Positions 43,701 through 58,700 of a stretch of DNA of 64,000 nucleotides are shown here, in pieces. Position numbers and translations under genes: made by a program. The notes beneath the pieces were generated by a model. It did not search any database and was not told the origin of the DNA. It was given only the letters and a program-made list of their open reading frames with translations. Within the stretch, counting starts at the first letter, position 1, and each line of letters begins with the position of its first letter. Source of the DNA: an uncultured Flavobacteriaceae bacterium (GTDB taxonomy: Bacteria > Bacteroidota > Bacteroidia > Flavobacteriales > Flavobacteriaceae); contig CANLWN010000001.1 in the NCBI GenBank assembly GCA_947494825.1, positions 744,001 to 808,000 of the forward strand. Direction: 5' to 3'.

Positions 43701-46700
43701 TTCTTGGATGCCACTTTCTTTAACGATGAGCTTGTCTATATCATCCAATTTTCCCCAAAACGGGCAAAGGCAAAATTTACGGGAAGATTATATGTTTCCG
43801 ATGATACCCATGCCGTGATCAAGACCGACTATCGGTATGGCAAGGGAAAAAGGGGACAGAAAGTCAACTTAAAATTGATCTTGGGGGTAAAATATATCGA
43901 AAACGCCAGAACGGGCACGATCATGTACAAAAAAAGAACGGACAACACCTACGTTCCCCATTACATCAAACGGGAGGAAGGCAGTTACTTTTATGTGAAC
44001 AGGCCCTTTAAATTCATAGAAAACAGTACGAAAAAAAACAAGGTGGCGTTTGACCTCATGTTGGAAGGAGACGCCAGGAACAAAGAAGAGCTCCTGTTCA
44101 TTACCCATACCGACTTGTCATCTGCAACCTATGACGCTTTTGAGGAGAAGGAAAAAACACCCTATCAGGTCTTGACCAAATACGATCCCACCATTTGGCA
44201 AAATAGCAAGGTCATAACACCTTTGGAAGAAATGAAAAATTTTGGAAATCCAGAATGATCGTTAATCCTCTGGGTGCATAAACCGTTGTTTGCCCAATAA
44301 TACTTCTTCGGACTCTACCCTATCTTCATCGGGGATACAGCAGTCCACCGGGCATACGGCAGCACATTGCGGCTCTTCGTGGAAGCCCATACATTCTGTG
44401 CACTTATCCGGTGCTATATAGTAAATTTCATCACTTATGGGTACTTGCACATCATCGGCGTTCACTTCCTTACCGTCCAGGAGTACTACATCGCCGGTAA
44501 GAGACGTTCCATCGCTATATCTCCATTCATCGGCTCCTTCGTAGATCGCGGTATTGGGGCATTCCGGTTCACAAGCACCACAATTGATACATTCATCCGT
44601 TATTATAATCGCCATAATTTTCTTTTTCCATTCGTGCTGAATTCGATTCAGCATCCCTATTTTTGCACAAAGGTATATCCTAATACCATCTTGTACAAAT
44701 ATAATGGCCGACCTTGAAGAAAGATTAGAAGCTTTTGTTAAACTTGGAAGTTTCCTCAGGGAATTTTGTGAAATCTTCAACAATCCCGAGGAAAATCTGA
44801 CCAAGAACCCTTGGACAGAAGAGCTCCAAAAAACAACTTCCGCGGCAAACCACCAGAATGGATGGTTTACCAAAGAAAATGTGCTTTTTAGCCTAGCGCG
44901 TTGGGGCGAAGTACTTACGGAGGAAAGATTGAGAACTTGGTTGGCATCCTATGACCTATCACAGACCAAAAACAAGACCGTTGCCCTGATCATGGCCGGG
45001 AATATTCCCATGGTGGGTTTTCACGACTTTTTGACGACGCTCCTTACCGGAAATCGTGCCCTGGTGAAACTATCCTCCAACGACACTGCCCTACTACCCT
45101 TTATGGCCAGCTACCTATCTGCCGCAACGCCGGCACTGCATGACAAGGTGAGCTTTTCCGAGGGGAAATTGAACAACTTTGATGCCGTAATCGCAACCGG
45201 AAGCAATAACACCGCCCGCTACTTTGCGTATTATTTTGGAAAAAAGCCCCATATTATCAGAAAAAACAGGAGCTCGGTGGCCGTACTGACAGGAAAGGAA
45301 TCTTCCCAGCAGCTTACAGCACTTGGGGAGGACATTTTCAGGTATTATGGGCTGGGTTGTCGTAGCGTCTCCAAACTTTTCGTGCCCAAGGACTACGATT
45401 TTACTCCTTTTTTTAAGGCCATCTATTCCTATAGCTCCATTATTGATCAACACAAATACGCCAACAACTACGACTACAACAAAGCGGTATATCTTATGAG
45501 CGAGTTCAATATCCTGGAAAATGGATTCCTGATGCTCAAGGAGGATTCTGGCTACGCCTCTCCCATCGCTACCTTGTTTTATGAATACTATGATGACGTA
45601 GAAGGGCTTCACAAAAAATTAGAGGAAGACCGGGACCAACTGCAGTGTATTGTTGCGGCAGATCTAATGCCCGGGGAAGTACCATTTGGGCGGACCCAGT
45701 ACCCCGAGCTGTCCGATTACGCCGATAGGGTGGACACTGTTGAATTCCTGTTAAAAACCTAACAGAATAATTTTATTTCCATAGTACTCTTTCCATAGTT
45801 TTTTAGGACCTTTAGGGCCTAAATTTTTATCCAAAATGAAGAAACATAATTTTAGCGCAGGCCCTTGTGTACTGCCACAGGAAGTGATGCAAAAGGCCTC
45901 GGAAGCCGTTCTGGATTTTAACGGTTTGGGACTGTCGCTTATCGAAATTTCGCACCGCAGTAAGGATTTTGTGGCGGTTATGGAGCGCGCACGATCCTTG
46001 GCCTTACAATTACTTGGATTGGAAGGCAAGGGATATCAAGCACTCTTCTTGCAAGGAGGCGCCAGCACCGAGTTCCTTATGGTGGCATACAACCTTATGG
46101 AAAACAAATCGGGTTATATCAACACCGGCACCTGGAGTGATAAGGCCATAAAGGAGGCCAAACTTTTCGGCGAGGTGGTCGAAGTGGCCTCTTCCAAGGA
46201 TAAAAACTTTAATTACATCCCAAAAGGTTATCGTATACCCGAAGGTTTGGACTATTTGCATATGACCTCCAACAATACCATATTCGGCACTCAGGTGATG
46301 GAATTTCCACAGGTGGATATTCCCCTGATATGTGATATGAGTTCGGATATTTTCTCGAGACAGTTAGACTTTTCACAATTTGATCTGATCTATGCCGGCG
46401 CACAAAAAAATATGGGTCCGGCAGGTACTACTTTGGTGGTGGTGAAAGAGGATATTCTTGGAAAGGTTTCCCGAAAGATCCCTTCCATGTTAGATTATAA
46501 AGTACACATAGGAAAGGATAGCATGTTCAACACCCCATCGGTATTCGCCGTTTACGTTTCCATGCTCACTTTGGAGTGGTTGCAGGAGCTGGGTGGTATC
46601 GCTGGCATTGAGGAAATCAATGACAAAAAAGCGCAACTGCTCTATTCGGAGGTGGAACTGAATCCCTTGTTCACCGGTTTTGCGCAAAAGGAGGACCGTT

Positions 46701-49700
46701 CCCATATGAACGCCACCTTTAATCTAACCGACGAAAGCTTAAAGGACACCTTTGATGCCATGTGGAAAGAAGCGGGAATCAATGGAATTAATGGCCACCG
46801 CTCCGTAGGGGGCTACCGCGCCTCTATGTACAATGCCCTCTCCTTGGAGAGTGTGGGTGCTCTTGTAGACGTAATGAGTGAATTGGAACGGAAGGCGTAA
46901 CACCGTTAACACCTGGTTTTAAGTGTTCGGTTTTAGGTGGTAAGTATCGCTTGTGAGAAAGGAAAAAAAACAGTCGTTATTGAAGAAAAAAGTTTCCGCT
47001 AATCAATTGCTATGATCGGCAACTAGCATAGGAGCTAATATTGCAGAGGCCGGTGCTGGCCAATCGAAGCAGGACTTTATCGCCAAAATGGCGATTGCAT
47101 CAAAAGAGGCTAGAGAAACCAGATATTGGTGGCGATTGCCAAAGGAAGGAAAAGTGATCAATGAAACTCTGGTGGATCATATAAGGGAAATTGGACAAAT
47201 TATTAAGATTTTGACCAAAATTGTCAAAACAAGTCAACTTAATTCAAAACGTTAACACTTAGCATTTAAAACTTAAAATCTATAATTTACCATGAAGATA
47301 TTGGCAAACGACGGTATATCATCCAGTGGTATACGGGCATTGGAACAACAGGGGTTTGAGGTCTTTACCACCACAGTGGCCCAGGAACAACTCTCGGATT
47401 TTATCAATGAAAATCAAATTGTTGGTCTGCTGGTGCGCAGTGCCACCCAAGTTAGGAAGGATCTCATTGACAGCTGTCCATCCCTACAGCTCATTGGTCG
47501 TGGTGGCGTGGGTATGGATAACATCGATGTGGAGTATGCCAAAGAGAAGGGCCTGCACGTAATAAACACGCCGGCCGCTTCCTCGGAATCGGTAGCTGAG
47601 TTGGTCTTTGCCCACTTGTTTGGAGGCGTACGGTTTTTGTACGATGCCAACCGGAATATGCCCTTGGAAGGCGATAGCAATTTCAAAAAATTAAAAAAGG
47701 CCTATGCGGGCGGTTTGGAATTGCGTGGAAAAACCTTGGGTATCATTGGATTTGGAAGAATCGGCAGGGCTACGGCGAGGATTGCCTTGGGCGTAGGGAT
47801 GCATGTACGCTATTATGATCCCTTTTTGGAAAAGGCCACCATAGACGTCCCCTTTTTCGATGGGCGTTCCGTTTCCTTTGAATTTGAAGGTGTAGCCAAG
47901 GAAGAGGTGCTAAAATCAGCGGACTTCATCACCCTTCACGTACCAGCACAGAAAGCATATGTAATTGGTAAACCAGAGTTCGAATTGATGAAGTCTGGCG
48001 TGGGCATTGTTAACGCTGCCCGTGGTGGCGTCATAGACGAAGTAGCCCTTATCGACGCCCTGGAAAGCAAAAAGGTATCCTTTGCCGGTCTGGACGTTTT
48101 TGAATCCGAGCCTTCACCGGAAATCAAAATCCTTATGCATCCCAACATTTCCATGACCCCGCATATCGGGGCCGCCACTGGGGAGGCGCAGGACCGTATC
48201 GGTGAGGAATTGGCGTCCCAGATCATCGCTTTATTGAAGTAAGGACCATATTGTCGGAACAATGCGCTTATTTACCCTCTTTTTTGTACATTGGGTACAA
48301 CTATAAAAATCAAAATAAACATGTCTGGAATATTAGATTTATTGAACGGGCCTATGGGCCAGCAATTGATTAGCGGTGTTGCGCAGCAAGCGGGACAACC
48401 TGCTGACAAAACAAGCAGTGTACTAAGTATGGCACTTCCCGTATTAATGGGCGCTATGAAAAGAAATGCGGCCTCGCCCGATGGCGCACAGGGCTTAATG
48501 AATGCGCTTTCTAGCAAGCACGACGGGGGTATCTTGGACAATCTGGGCGGACTCTTCGGAGGCGGTGTAGATCAGTCCGTAATGGAGGACGGTGCCGGTA
48601 TTTTAGGGCACGTTTTGGGCGGCAAGCAACCCCAACTGGAAAATGCACTTAGTCAAAAATCGGGTATGGATGCAGGCTCCATTGCTACTATTCTGAAGGT
48701 TGCCGCTCCAATTTTAATGGGATTTTTGGGTAAACAGACCAGACAACAAAATATTAGCGACTCCAATGGTATTGGCAATCTACTAGGCGGTTTATTAGGG
48801 GGCGATAGCTCCGGTGGTCAACAGCAATCCCTTATCGAATCTTTTTTGGATTCCGACGGGGACGGCAGTATTTTGGACGATGTGGCCGGTATGGTACTTG
48901 GAGGAGGTAGCAAGAAAAAGAGCGGCCTTGGCGGACTTTTGGGCGGTCTATTCGGAAAGTAAAAAACAGCTTCTTAACTATATTTAACAGGACCATTCGC
49001 CAAGGCGAATGGTTTTTTTGTATCTTCTAGTGAATTTGTTGGCCAACGGAGAAGCTTTGGCATATTTTCTGATGCTGTAATTCCACGGGAGTTCTGTTTT
49101 AAGAGTTTCCCGTACGTAAAAGTCGAACCAAAAAAAATGAAAAAAATGAAAAAGATTGTACTACCCGTAAGCCTTGTGCTGTTTGCCGTTCTACTTTCCG
49201 TAGCGAGTTGTACCAGCACCAAGGAAACTGTGGAGATTTCCGATAGGGAAAAATCATATTTTGATCAAAAGGAAGGCGATACCATTACTATAGCCAGTGA
49301 AGAGACCGAATATGAAATCATCATCATTGAGCCGGGCTTTAACATCTGGTTGCAAGGAATTGCCCGTCCACCGGGTTATTACAGCCAATCCTTTTTGGAG
49401 ACCCGCAATCAGTTATTGGTGACCAATTGGAACATACGCGTTCAAAACCCGCAATTGTATGACCCCAACCTGTATATTCTGACGATAGACTACAATCCGC
49501 GAATAGATTATGGGTATGAGGTAAACTATAAACTCTATAACTATTTTGTCTTTTTCCAAAGGAAATACGGACAGCGTTTGGGGCCTTTTTTTCCACGCAT
49601 ATAAGTCCTATCTTCGCCACTTAGTTAGCAACTAGGTATGCAAAAATTCAAGGAACGCTGGGGCATAAGCTCCAATTTTCAGTTGGTGGTCATTTTTATC

Positions 49701-52700
49701 GTCTTCGCCGTTACCGGCTCTTCTTCGGTTTATGTGGCCAAACCTTTTTTGGATTGGATCGGATTGCACCGTGAGGTGTTCCCCGAAGGTTTTTGGTGGG
49801 GTGGTCTGGTTTACTTTCTATTGCGACTCTCCTTGATCTTTCCCTTTTATCAAATACTATTGGTCATCTTTGGGTGGCTCTTTGGACAGTTCCGCTTTTT
49901 TTGGAATTTTGAAAAAAAGATGCTCAGCCGGATGGGGCTAGGTTTTCTTTTTAGACAACAATAATGGCCAAGGTATAATATTAGTATTTTATTAACAGCT
50001 TTCGTCTTTCATATTTCCCTAGTTTTGTAGGGTGAGCACTGAAGTAAAAAATATACTTTTCCCGCTTGTTTCCATGGTATTGGTGATTTCCATTGCCTTG
50101 CCGTCTATGGTAAAGCTTTCTCACGCCATCCATGATCACTTACAGCAGGAATGTACCAAAAAGGGTGCAGTTCACATTCACGAGGTAGAACTCGATTGCG
50201 ATTTTCAAAAGTACAAATTGTCTTCCCAGTTTTATCCGGCCCTGTATGCTTTTACCGTATTCCCAGTGCCCAATTACGATACTACCAATTTCAGTGCTTA
50301 CTTCTTTTTAAGCGACTATCAGGCGCTGCATTTCTCCCTTAGGGGACCCCCCAGCCTTTCATAACAATCCCGATTTACATTTTATTAATCTTTTTTAAAT
50401 CCAGTTATGAAAAAAATAGCATTTTCATTGCTCTTGGCAATGTCACTTACCTATAATTATGCACAAAACACCCTGAATGGAACTATTACGGATTCGGAAA
50501 GTGCCCTGCCCTTGGAACAGGTCACCATATACTTTCCACAGCTCGAGAAGGGTGCCATTTCCGACGCGGAGGGAAACTATCGCATCAACAACCTGCCTTT
50601 GGGCACCTACAAGCTGGTAGTTTCTTATATTGGCTATCAGACCTATTCGCGCAGCATCACTATTTTAAGTGGTGCCAATTCGCTCCGTATCGATTTATCC
50701 CCCAGCGCCATCGAGATGGAGGAGGTCATTGTGTCCACACCCTTTCATAAGCTACAACGTGAAAACGTGGTGAAAGTAGCCCATGAGACCGTGGCCAATC
50801 TGAAAGCCCGTGGAGCCGTTACCCTGGCCCAGGGCATTACCAATATTCCCGGAGTGGAAACCGTCTCCACAGGTCTTGGGATTGGAAAACCCGTGATACG
50901 CGGATTGAGTTTTAATCGTGTACTGGTATATACCCAAGGGATTCGATTGGAGAACCAGCAGTTCGGCGATGAGCATGGACTGGGTATCAGTGATGCGGGT
51001 ATAGAAAGCGTAGAGGTCATTAAGGGGCCCGCCTCCCTACTCTACGGATCGGATGCCCTGGGCGGGGTACTCTATCTAAATCCGGAAAAATTTGCGATTC
51101 CCAAGACCAACTCAGGGGATATCAACCTAAATTATTTTTCAAATACCGAAGGCCTAAATGCCAATGCCGGATTTAAAGCCTCCAGTGAGCGGTTTAAATT
51201 TCTATTGAGAGGGAGTGTAGCCTCACATGTCGATTATAATACCGGCGAGGACGTTCGTGTTACCAATTCGCGTTTTCGGGAGTACGATATCAAAGCGGGC
51301 GTGGGGTACCAGGCCGCTACCTTTAAAACGGAGTTGCGATACAACTACAACCGGTCGGATCTGGGTATCCCCGAAGAGTTAGGGGAACAGACCAAAAGCC
51401 GCTCTCCGGGACTGCCCAATCAGGAGATAGATAACCACATCCTCAGTTCCAAGACCAGTATTTTCTTTGAACGTTCCAGTTTGGATGCCACCTTGGGCTA
51501 TACCTTTAACGACCGCAGGGAATTTGAGGAGGAAGAAGGTACCGAGGAAGCTGCCCTGGATATGGACTTGAAAACCTTTAGTTATAACGTCCAATATCGC
51601 CTACCGGAATGGCGTAATTTGGAAACCATTTTTGGCGTGCAGGGTATGCATCAACGCAATGAAAACTTTGGGGAAGAAATACTGATTCCCGATGCCATTA
51701 CCAATGACATAGGGTTTTTGGGAACCTCCCACCTCCATTTTAAAAACAATAGCGACCTACAACTGGGAATTCGGTACGATCACCGTGCAATCAACGGGGA
51801 GGCCAGTGGACTGCCTAGCGAAGAGGATTTTATTCCGGAACTCGACAGGAATTTCAACAGTTTCAACGCGGCCATTGGCTATAAAATGGGACTTTCCAAA
51901 AACCTTGTGGGGCGTTTGAACCTGGCTACGGGCTTTCGAGCCCCCAATCTGGCAGAGCTTACTTCAAACGGCGTGCACGAAGGCACCAACCGTTTTGAAA
52001 TTGGTGACCCCGATCTGGGCAACGAGCAAAACGTTCAGGTAGACCTGGCTCTGGAGTACAGCAGCGAGCACCTGGAGCTTTCGGTAAACGGCTTTCACAA
52101 TACGGTCTCCGATTTCATATTTATTGAGCCCAATGGGGAATTTGTTGGTGAAGATGCAGTCTTCCTCTACCGACAGCAAGATGCCCGGCTATACGGTGGC
52201 GAGGTGGGGCTGCATCTGCACCCCCACCCCTTGGACTGGCTGCACGTGGAGAGCAGTTTTGCCATGGTCATCGGGGAATTGGACGATGACAGCTCCTTGC
52301 CATTGATTCCGGCCAATAGCATTACCAATACCGTCCGGGTGGAGTTCAATAAGACCAATACCTGGCTATTGAACAGCTATGCCTTTGTAAGCCTGCAATC
52401 GGTCTTTGATCAGGAAAGAGTAAGCAGTTTCGAAACCTTTACCGATGGTTACAACCTTTTGGATGTGGGCTTGGGCGGAAATTTGCTGCTCTTTGATCAG
52501 GAAGTGTCGTTGCGCCTTACCGCCAACAACCTTCTGGATAAAACCTACATCGCCCATTTGTCGCGGCTCAAGACCGATGGTATACCCAATATCGGTAGAA
52601 ATATATCGCTAGGGCTCAGTATTTTGCTCTAGGCAATGTGCTTATCATAAGAAAGTATGCGATAACAACTGTCCGTTCGAGCGCCGTGTCACCTGCATGG

Positions 52701-55700
52701 CGCTCTACGTGATGGTTGATGGATTCACCATACGTAATCGACCTATATATCCCATAGGGTCTCACCCAACACCATCGGGCTATTTGGCATCGATGAATTT
52801 CTCGGCCTTGGAGCCTTTTAGCACATAGGTGTACAACCACATTAAGGTAAAGGTGGGAATAACATCGAGTCCGGGGAGCATTTCCTCAACGAAGGTAATC
52901 ACTCCGGCCGCCTGCCCAGCCCTGCCCTTGTACAGGCGAGTCATCAGCCATCCTGCCATAGGTGCCCAAATGATATCGGAGAATTCACCTATACCTGGTA
53001 TCAGGAAGGAAACCATACCCAGGGCGTCAAAAAGCAGCCCCAGCAACAGGTTTCGATATTTAGGATCTTTGTTTTTTGACATACCCAAAAATAGGTATTC
53101 CCACTAAAGTAATGGATGGAATGCTAAAAAAAGTATGGACTTGGATTCAGTTGATGCCGTCAGAACGTTTTATGACACCCTCCTCATCGGTACTGCTTAT
53201 CAAGGTTCGCGTAGATTTGTAAAGGATCTCCCCGCCATGCAGGGCTTTGGCCACCAAATTTTTGAAATCGATGTTGGACAGGTCTGCAGTGGCTCCTTCA
53301 ATTGCCGAAATCTCAAAGTTTTCAATTTGCGAAAAAGCGCCATCCATGGTGAGGATACCCCCATAAGTAAGTGCAACGGCGGTTATGGAAGGGGTATACA
53401 CGGTTACCTCCACGGTCCTGAAGTCCATGTTGGGGGTAGTTGACCAAATGTGAAGTGTATTATCCGCAAGTTCCCATGAAATCCGATCTACCATCTCTGT
53501 CTCCCCGGAAAAGGTAAGGCGATACTCAGGGGACTTCATGATGCGCATCTTGGCTCCAACATTACTGCTGAAGGTCTCAAACGCATCAACGACCATCTCT
53601 TTTTGCCCAAAGGAAAGGGTCATAAAAAGAAGGCTGAAGGCCAAAAGTAACTGCTTCATGGTCGGTTTCTTTAGTTTGTCCTATAATATAAAGACTATTA
53701 AAACCAGAAAATGTTACAGTTTTGTTAATAATTTTTTTTTATGAAAGACTGGAGCTTATCAATTTTAGAAACTCGTTCCGGGTTTCCTCCTTCTCAAAAG
53801 ATCCTCTAAAACCCGAGGTAGTAGTGACCGAATTCTGTTTTTGAACCCCCCGCATCATCATACACATATGAGCAGCTTCAATGACCACCGCTACCCCTTG
53901 TGGTTTTAGGGTGTCATTGATGCAGTCCAATATCTGTTCCGTTAATCGTTCCTGCACCTGCAGCCGTCTTGCAAAAATATCCACTACCCGGGGCAGTTTG
54001 CTAAGGCCTACGATTTGTCCGTTGGGTATGTATGCGATGTGGGCCTTTCCAAAAAAAGGAAGCATATGGTGTTCACACAGGGAATACAGTTCAATATCTT
54101 TCACGATGACCATTTCGTTATAGGACTCCTTGAACATAGCACTTTTTAATACCTCGGCGGCATTTTGTTTATACCCTTGTGTTAAAAAAAGCATGGCCTT
54201 GGCCGCCCTTTCCGGAGTCTTGGTCAGTCCTTCGCGATCAACGTCCTCCCCTATTTCCTTGATAATTCTTGAATATCGATCTTTAACATCGTTTGTTATT
54301 TCCAAATTGTATTCTTCTAAACTTCGATATGGTGGTGCCATGTTCTCTTAAGAATTTAATTTATCGGTATAGTGTGTCTGTAGTTTTTTTAGTTTTGGGT
54401 TGATGATGACCTGACAATAAGGTTGTGCCCTATGGTCGTTGTAATAATTCTGATGGTTCCCCTCGGCTTCGTAGAAAGGCTTGGCCTCCGATATTGCGGT
54501 TACTATGGGATGATCGAATACGCGTTTTTCCTCCAAAAACCGTACATATTTCTCCGCCTGTTCCCTTTGTTCCTCATTTTGATAGAAAATTTCACTTCGG
54601 TATTGGGTGCCCACGTCATTTCCTTGACGGTTAAGAGTAGTGGGATCATGTGTGGCAAAAAAGACCTCAAGTAGGTCCATATAGGAAACAAGATTGGGGT
54701 CAAAGGTAATCCTAACCGCCTCCGCATGTCCCGTTCTTCCGGTGCAGATCTCCCTATAAGCCGGATTTTTAATGTTCCCGCCCGTATATCCGGACACAAC
54801 TTGCGTGACCCCGTTTAAGCGTTGAAAAACGGCTTCCGTGCACCAAAAGCAGCCTCCGGCAAATACAGCAATTCCAGGTGTTGATTCTATCGACATACCT
54901 TTTGATTTAAAATTTTAAATGTACCCATTTCCTTTGGGATTTGGGCAGTGGTAAGTTCAATTAGTCTTACTGTACCATAGAAAATTACTATGGTGGCGGC
55001 AAAATGATAAAATATCATGGAAATGAATTCTTTTATTTTTGGAATGTCTCTGCTAATGTTTACTTTCATCCCGAAAATTCCATGGCATGATCCAAGCGAC
55101 CAATATCCAGAAATTCTACGGGGAACTACAAGTTTTAAAAGGGGTTGATCTGCATATTGAAAAAGGAGAGATTGTTTCCATTGTGGGCGCCTCCGGAGCC
55201 GGAAAGACTACTTTGTTGCAAATTTTGGGTACCCTGGATACACAATCCAACAAAAGCGATAGCAGCCTATTGATCAATGCTACAGATGTGACCAAACTGA
55301 CGGACAAGACCCTGGCCAAGTTTAGGAATGAACATATTGGCTTTATTTTTCAATTTCATCAGCTGTTGCCCGAGTTTACCGCCCTGGAAAATGTCTGTAT
55401 CCCGGCATTTATCAAAAAGACACCAAGAAAGGAAGCCGAAAAGCGCGGTATGGAGTTGTTGGATTTCCTAGGGCTGTCCCATCGGTTCCATCACAAGCCC
55501 AATGAACTTTCTGGAGGAGAGCAGCAACGGGTGGCCGTGGCCCGTGCGCTGGTGAACCACCCTTCGATCATTTATGCTGACGAACCCAGTGGGAATCTCG
55601 ATTCGGAGAGTGCGGACAAACTGCACAAACTGTTCTTCGAACTTAGGGACACCTTTGGACAAACCTTTGTTATCGTAACCCATAACGAGGACCTGGCCAA

Positions 55701-58700
55701 CATGGCCGATCGCAAGTTGACCATGGTAGACGGACTCATCACCGTTTAATATGACCAAGAAAGAACTCAAGGATTTTTTGGACGCCAAAGTGGCCCAGTA
55801 TAACCGTCCCAGCTTTTTGGAGAGTGACCCCTTGCAAATTCCGCATAGGTTCCTTGCCAAAGAAGATGTAGAAATCAGTGCCTTTTTGACAGCGACCATC
55901 GCATGGGGCAACCGCAAAAGTATCATCAACAATGCCTCCCGTATGATGGAACTACTGCAACAGGCTCCTTTTGATTTTGTGATGAACCATCACCCCAACG
56001 ACCTAGATCGGCTTGCCCCTTTTGTACATCGGACCTTTAACGGTGAAGATTTGTGCTATTTTGTAAAAAGCCTTCAAAACATATATCGGAACCACGGCGG
56101 GCTGGAAAATATTTTTTCCCAATATGCAACAACCACCTCTACGCAAACTGCCATTTCGGCCTTTAAACAGGTGTTTTTTGAACTTCCCCATCCCCTACGG
56201 ACCACCAAGCACATCTCGGACCCGGCCAGGGGATCTGCAGCCAAGCGCATCAATATGTTCTTGCGATGGATGGTACGCGACAGTGCTACCCAAGTAGATT
56301 TTGGACTTTGGAAGAAAATTGGCCCAGAACAGCTATCCTGTCCCTTGGACGTACATTCCGGGAATGTGGCTAGAAAGCTTAAACTGCTAAAGCGCAAACA
56401 AAATGATGCCAAAGCAGTGTTGGAGCTCAACAAAAATCTAAGGGAATTGGACCCAAGAGATCCAGTAAAATATGACTTTGCGCTTTTTGGCCTGGGCGTT
56501 TTTGAAAGGTTCTAACGACCAGCAAACACATGGTACTTCAATGCTTCGTTCCAATGACGTATAGGACATATGGTTAGCCCGGGCATGTTGACAAATTATA
56601 TCAGGAATCGGTGATTCCCATATGGCCAAGATCTAAGGCGATTTTTTTGTTGCCCCCGGCAATGGAGTTGTAAATGGCTTCTACAATAATCATATCCCTT
56701 TTCCCCATCTCGCCTGGAGCTTTGTTAGGTGTTCCTTCCAACACATGCCGTGCAAAATCGTCCATTTGTAATTTTTGCTGGCTCTCTTGGGGGAAATTCA
56801 ACTCGCCCCTGGACGTCCTTCCTGCAAGTGGGATATAGGTACTTGCCGGATCCAGCTCAAACCAGCCCTTATCACAGGAAGCGAACAGCCTATTGGCCCT
56901 AACGTTATGGGAGGTCATCATCTGGCCCACGGTGCCACTTGGGAATTCAAATTGCGCCGTAATGGTTTCATCGGTATCCTTAAAATAGTCCGGACGGGTA
57001 CTGAATTCCTGGGCGGTCACGGAAACTGGGTTTTGGCCGCTACCATATATAAGGCTCTGAATGGAATATACGCCCATATTCATTAGGGCTCCACCTCCCG
57101 AAAGCGACTTATTTAAACGCCATTGGTTGGGATTCGTTAAGGATTGATAGGCCGCATCCGCCGATATGTAATTGATGTTGCCAAAGGTCTTTTCCCTGAC
57201 CAGCCGTTTTACTTCTTGCGTATAAGGTTCGGAATGCAAGCGATACCCTATACCTAGTTTTACCTGGGCTTTATTACAAGCGTCGATAATGGCATTACAT
57301 TCTTCCACGTTCATAGCCATGGGCTTTTCACAGATGACATGCTTACCCGCCTTGGCCGCGCGGATTGAAAAATCCGCATGCATACTATTGGGCAATACTA
57401 CATATACAATGTCAATATCATCATTTTGGGCGATTGCATCAAAATTTTCATAATTGTAGATGTGGGTCTTTGGAATATTGTACCGTTTGGCCCACTGTTG
57501 TTCCTTCTCTGGAGTTCCGGTAACGATACCCACCAAATGGCAATAGTGTGTATCTTGCAGCGCTGGGGCCAATTGGTAGGTGCTGTAACTGCCTAGACCA
57601 ACAAGGGCTATACCCAGGCTATTTTGGTTCTTTGAGGTTCCGTTTAGACCACAGGCGGCCAAGGGCATGCTGCTCACAAGGGCCGCTCCTCCCAGGCCCT
57701 TGGATAGGGTTTTGTTAAAAGTTCTTCGTGATATTTTTTTCATGGCGCGGTAATTAGGTGGTGTAGGTTTTAAAGATAAAGAACACCAAGGGTAATATAA
57801 CCTAATAAATTGTTATTTTTAGGCTATGCCTAAACCTGTTTTTAAAATGAAATACAGCTATGCCCTCCTGATCTTATCATTCGTGTTATTCCTGCAATCC
57901 AACCAAGCCCAAGAACGGGTGCTACCCGTCGATACCACTGTAGTGACCCAGCACAATGTAACCGTGAACGGGGTAGCTTTTGGCTACACGGTCAAGACTG
58001 GGACCCAACCGGTTTGGGACGACATGGGCAAACCCATAGCCGCCCTTCATTATACTTACTATACGCGAAACAATATTAGGGACAGAGCGGCTAGGCCCTT
58101 GCTCATTTCCTTTAATGGAGGACCTGGATCGGGTTCGGTGTGGATGCATTTAGCGTATACAGGACCACGAATCCTAAAAATTGACGATGAGGGTTATCCC
58201 GTACAGCCCTATGGGGTACAGCAAAACCCCTACTCTATTTTAGATATTGCCGATGTGGTTTATGTAAACCCGGCCAACACAGGGTATTCGCGTACCATTC
58301 CGACAAGCGGTGAAGAGGTGGATCGCAGTAAGTTCTTTGGTATCAACGCCGATATAAAGTACCTGGCCGAATGGTTAAATACTTTTGTAAGCCGCAACGA
58401 TCGTTGGCGCTCCCCGAAATATTTGATCGGTGAAAGTTATGGGGGCACAAGGGTCTCCGGTCTGGCCTTGGAACTGCAGAACCAACAGTGGATGTATTTG
58501 AACGGGGTGATCTTGGTCTCTCCGGCCGATTATAAGGTGATCAGGAACGACGGCCCGATCGCCGCCGCCCTTAACCTGCCCTATTTTACGGCCGCCGCCT
58601 GGTATCAGAAAGCCCTGCCAACCGAATTGCAACAAAAAGACCTGCTGGAAATATTACCAGAATCCGAGGCCTATACGGTAAACACCCTGATCCCGGCGCT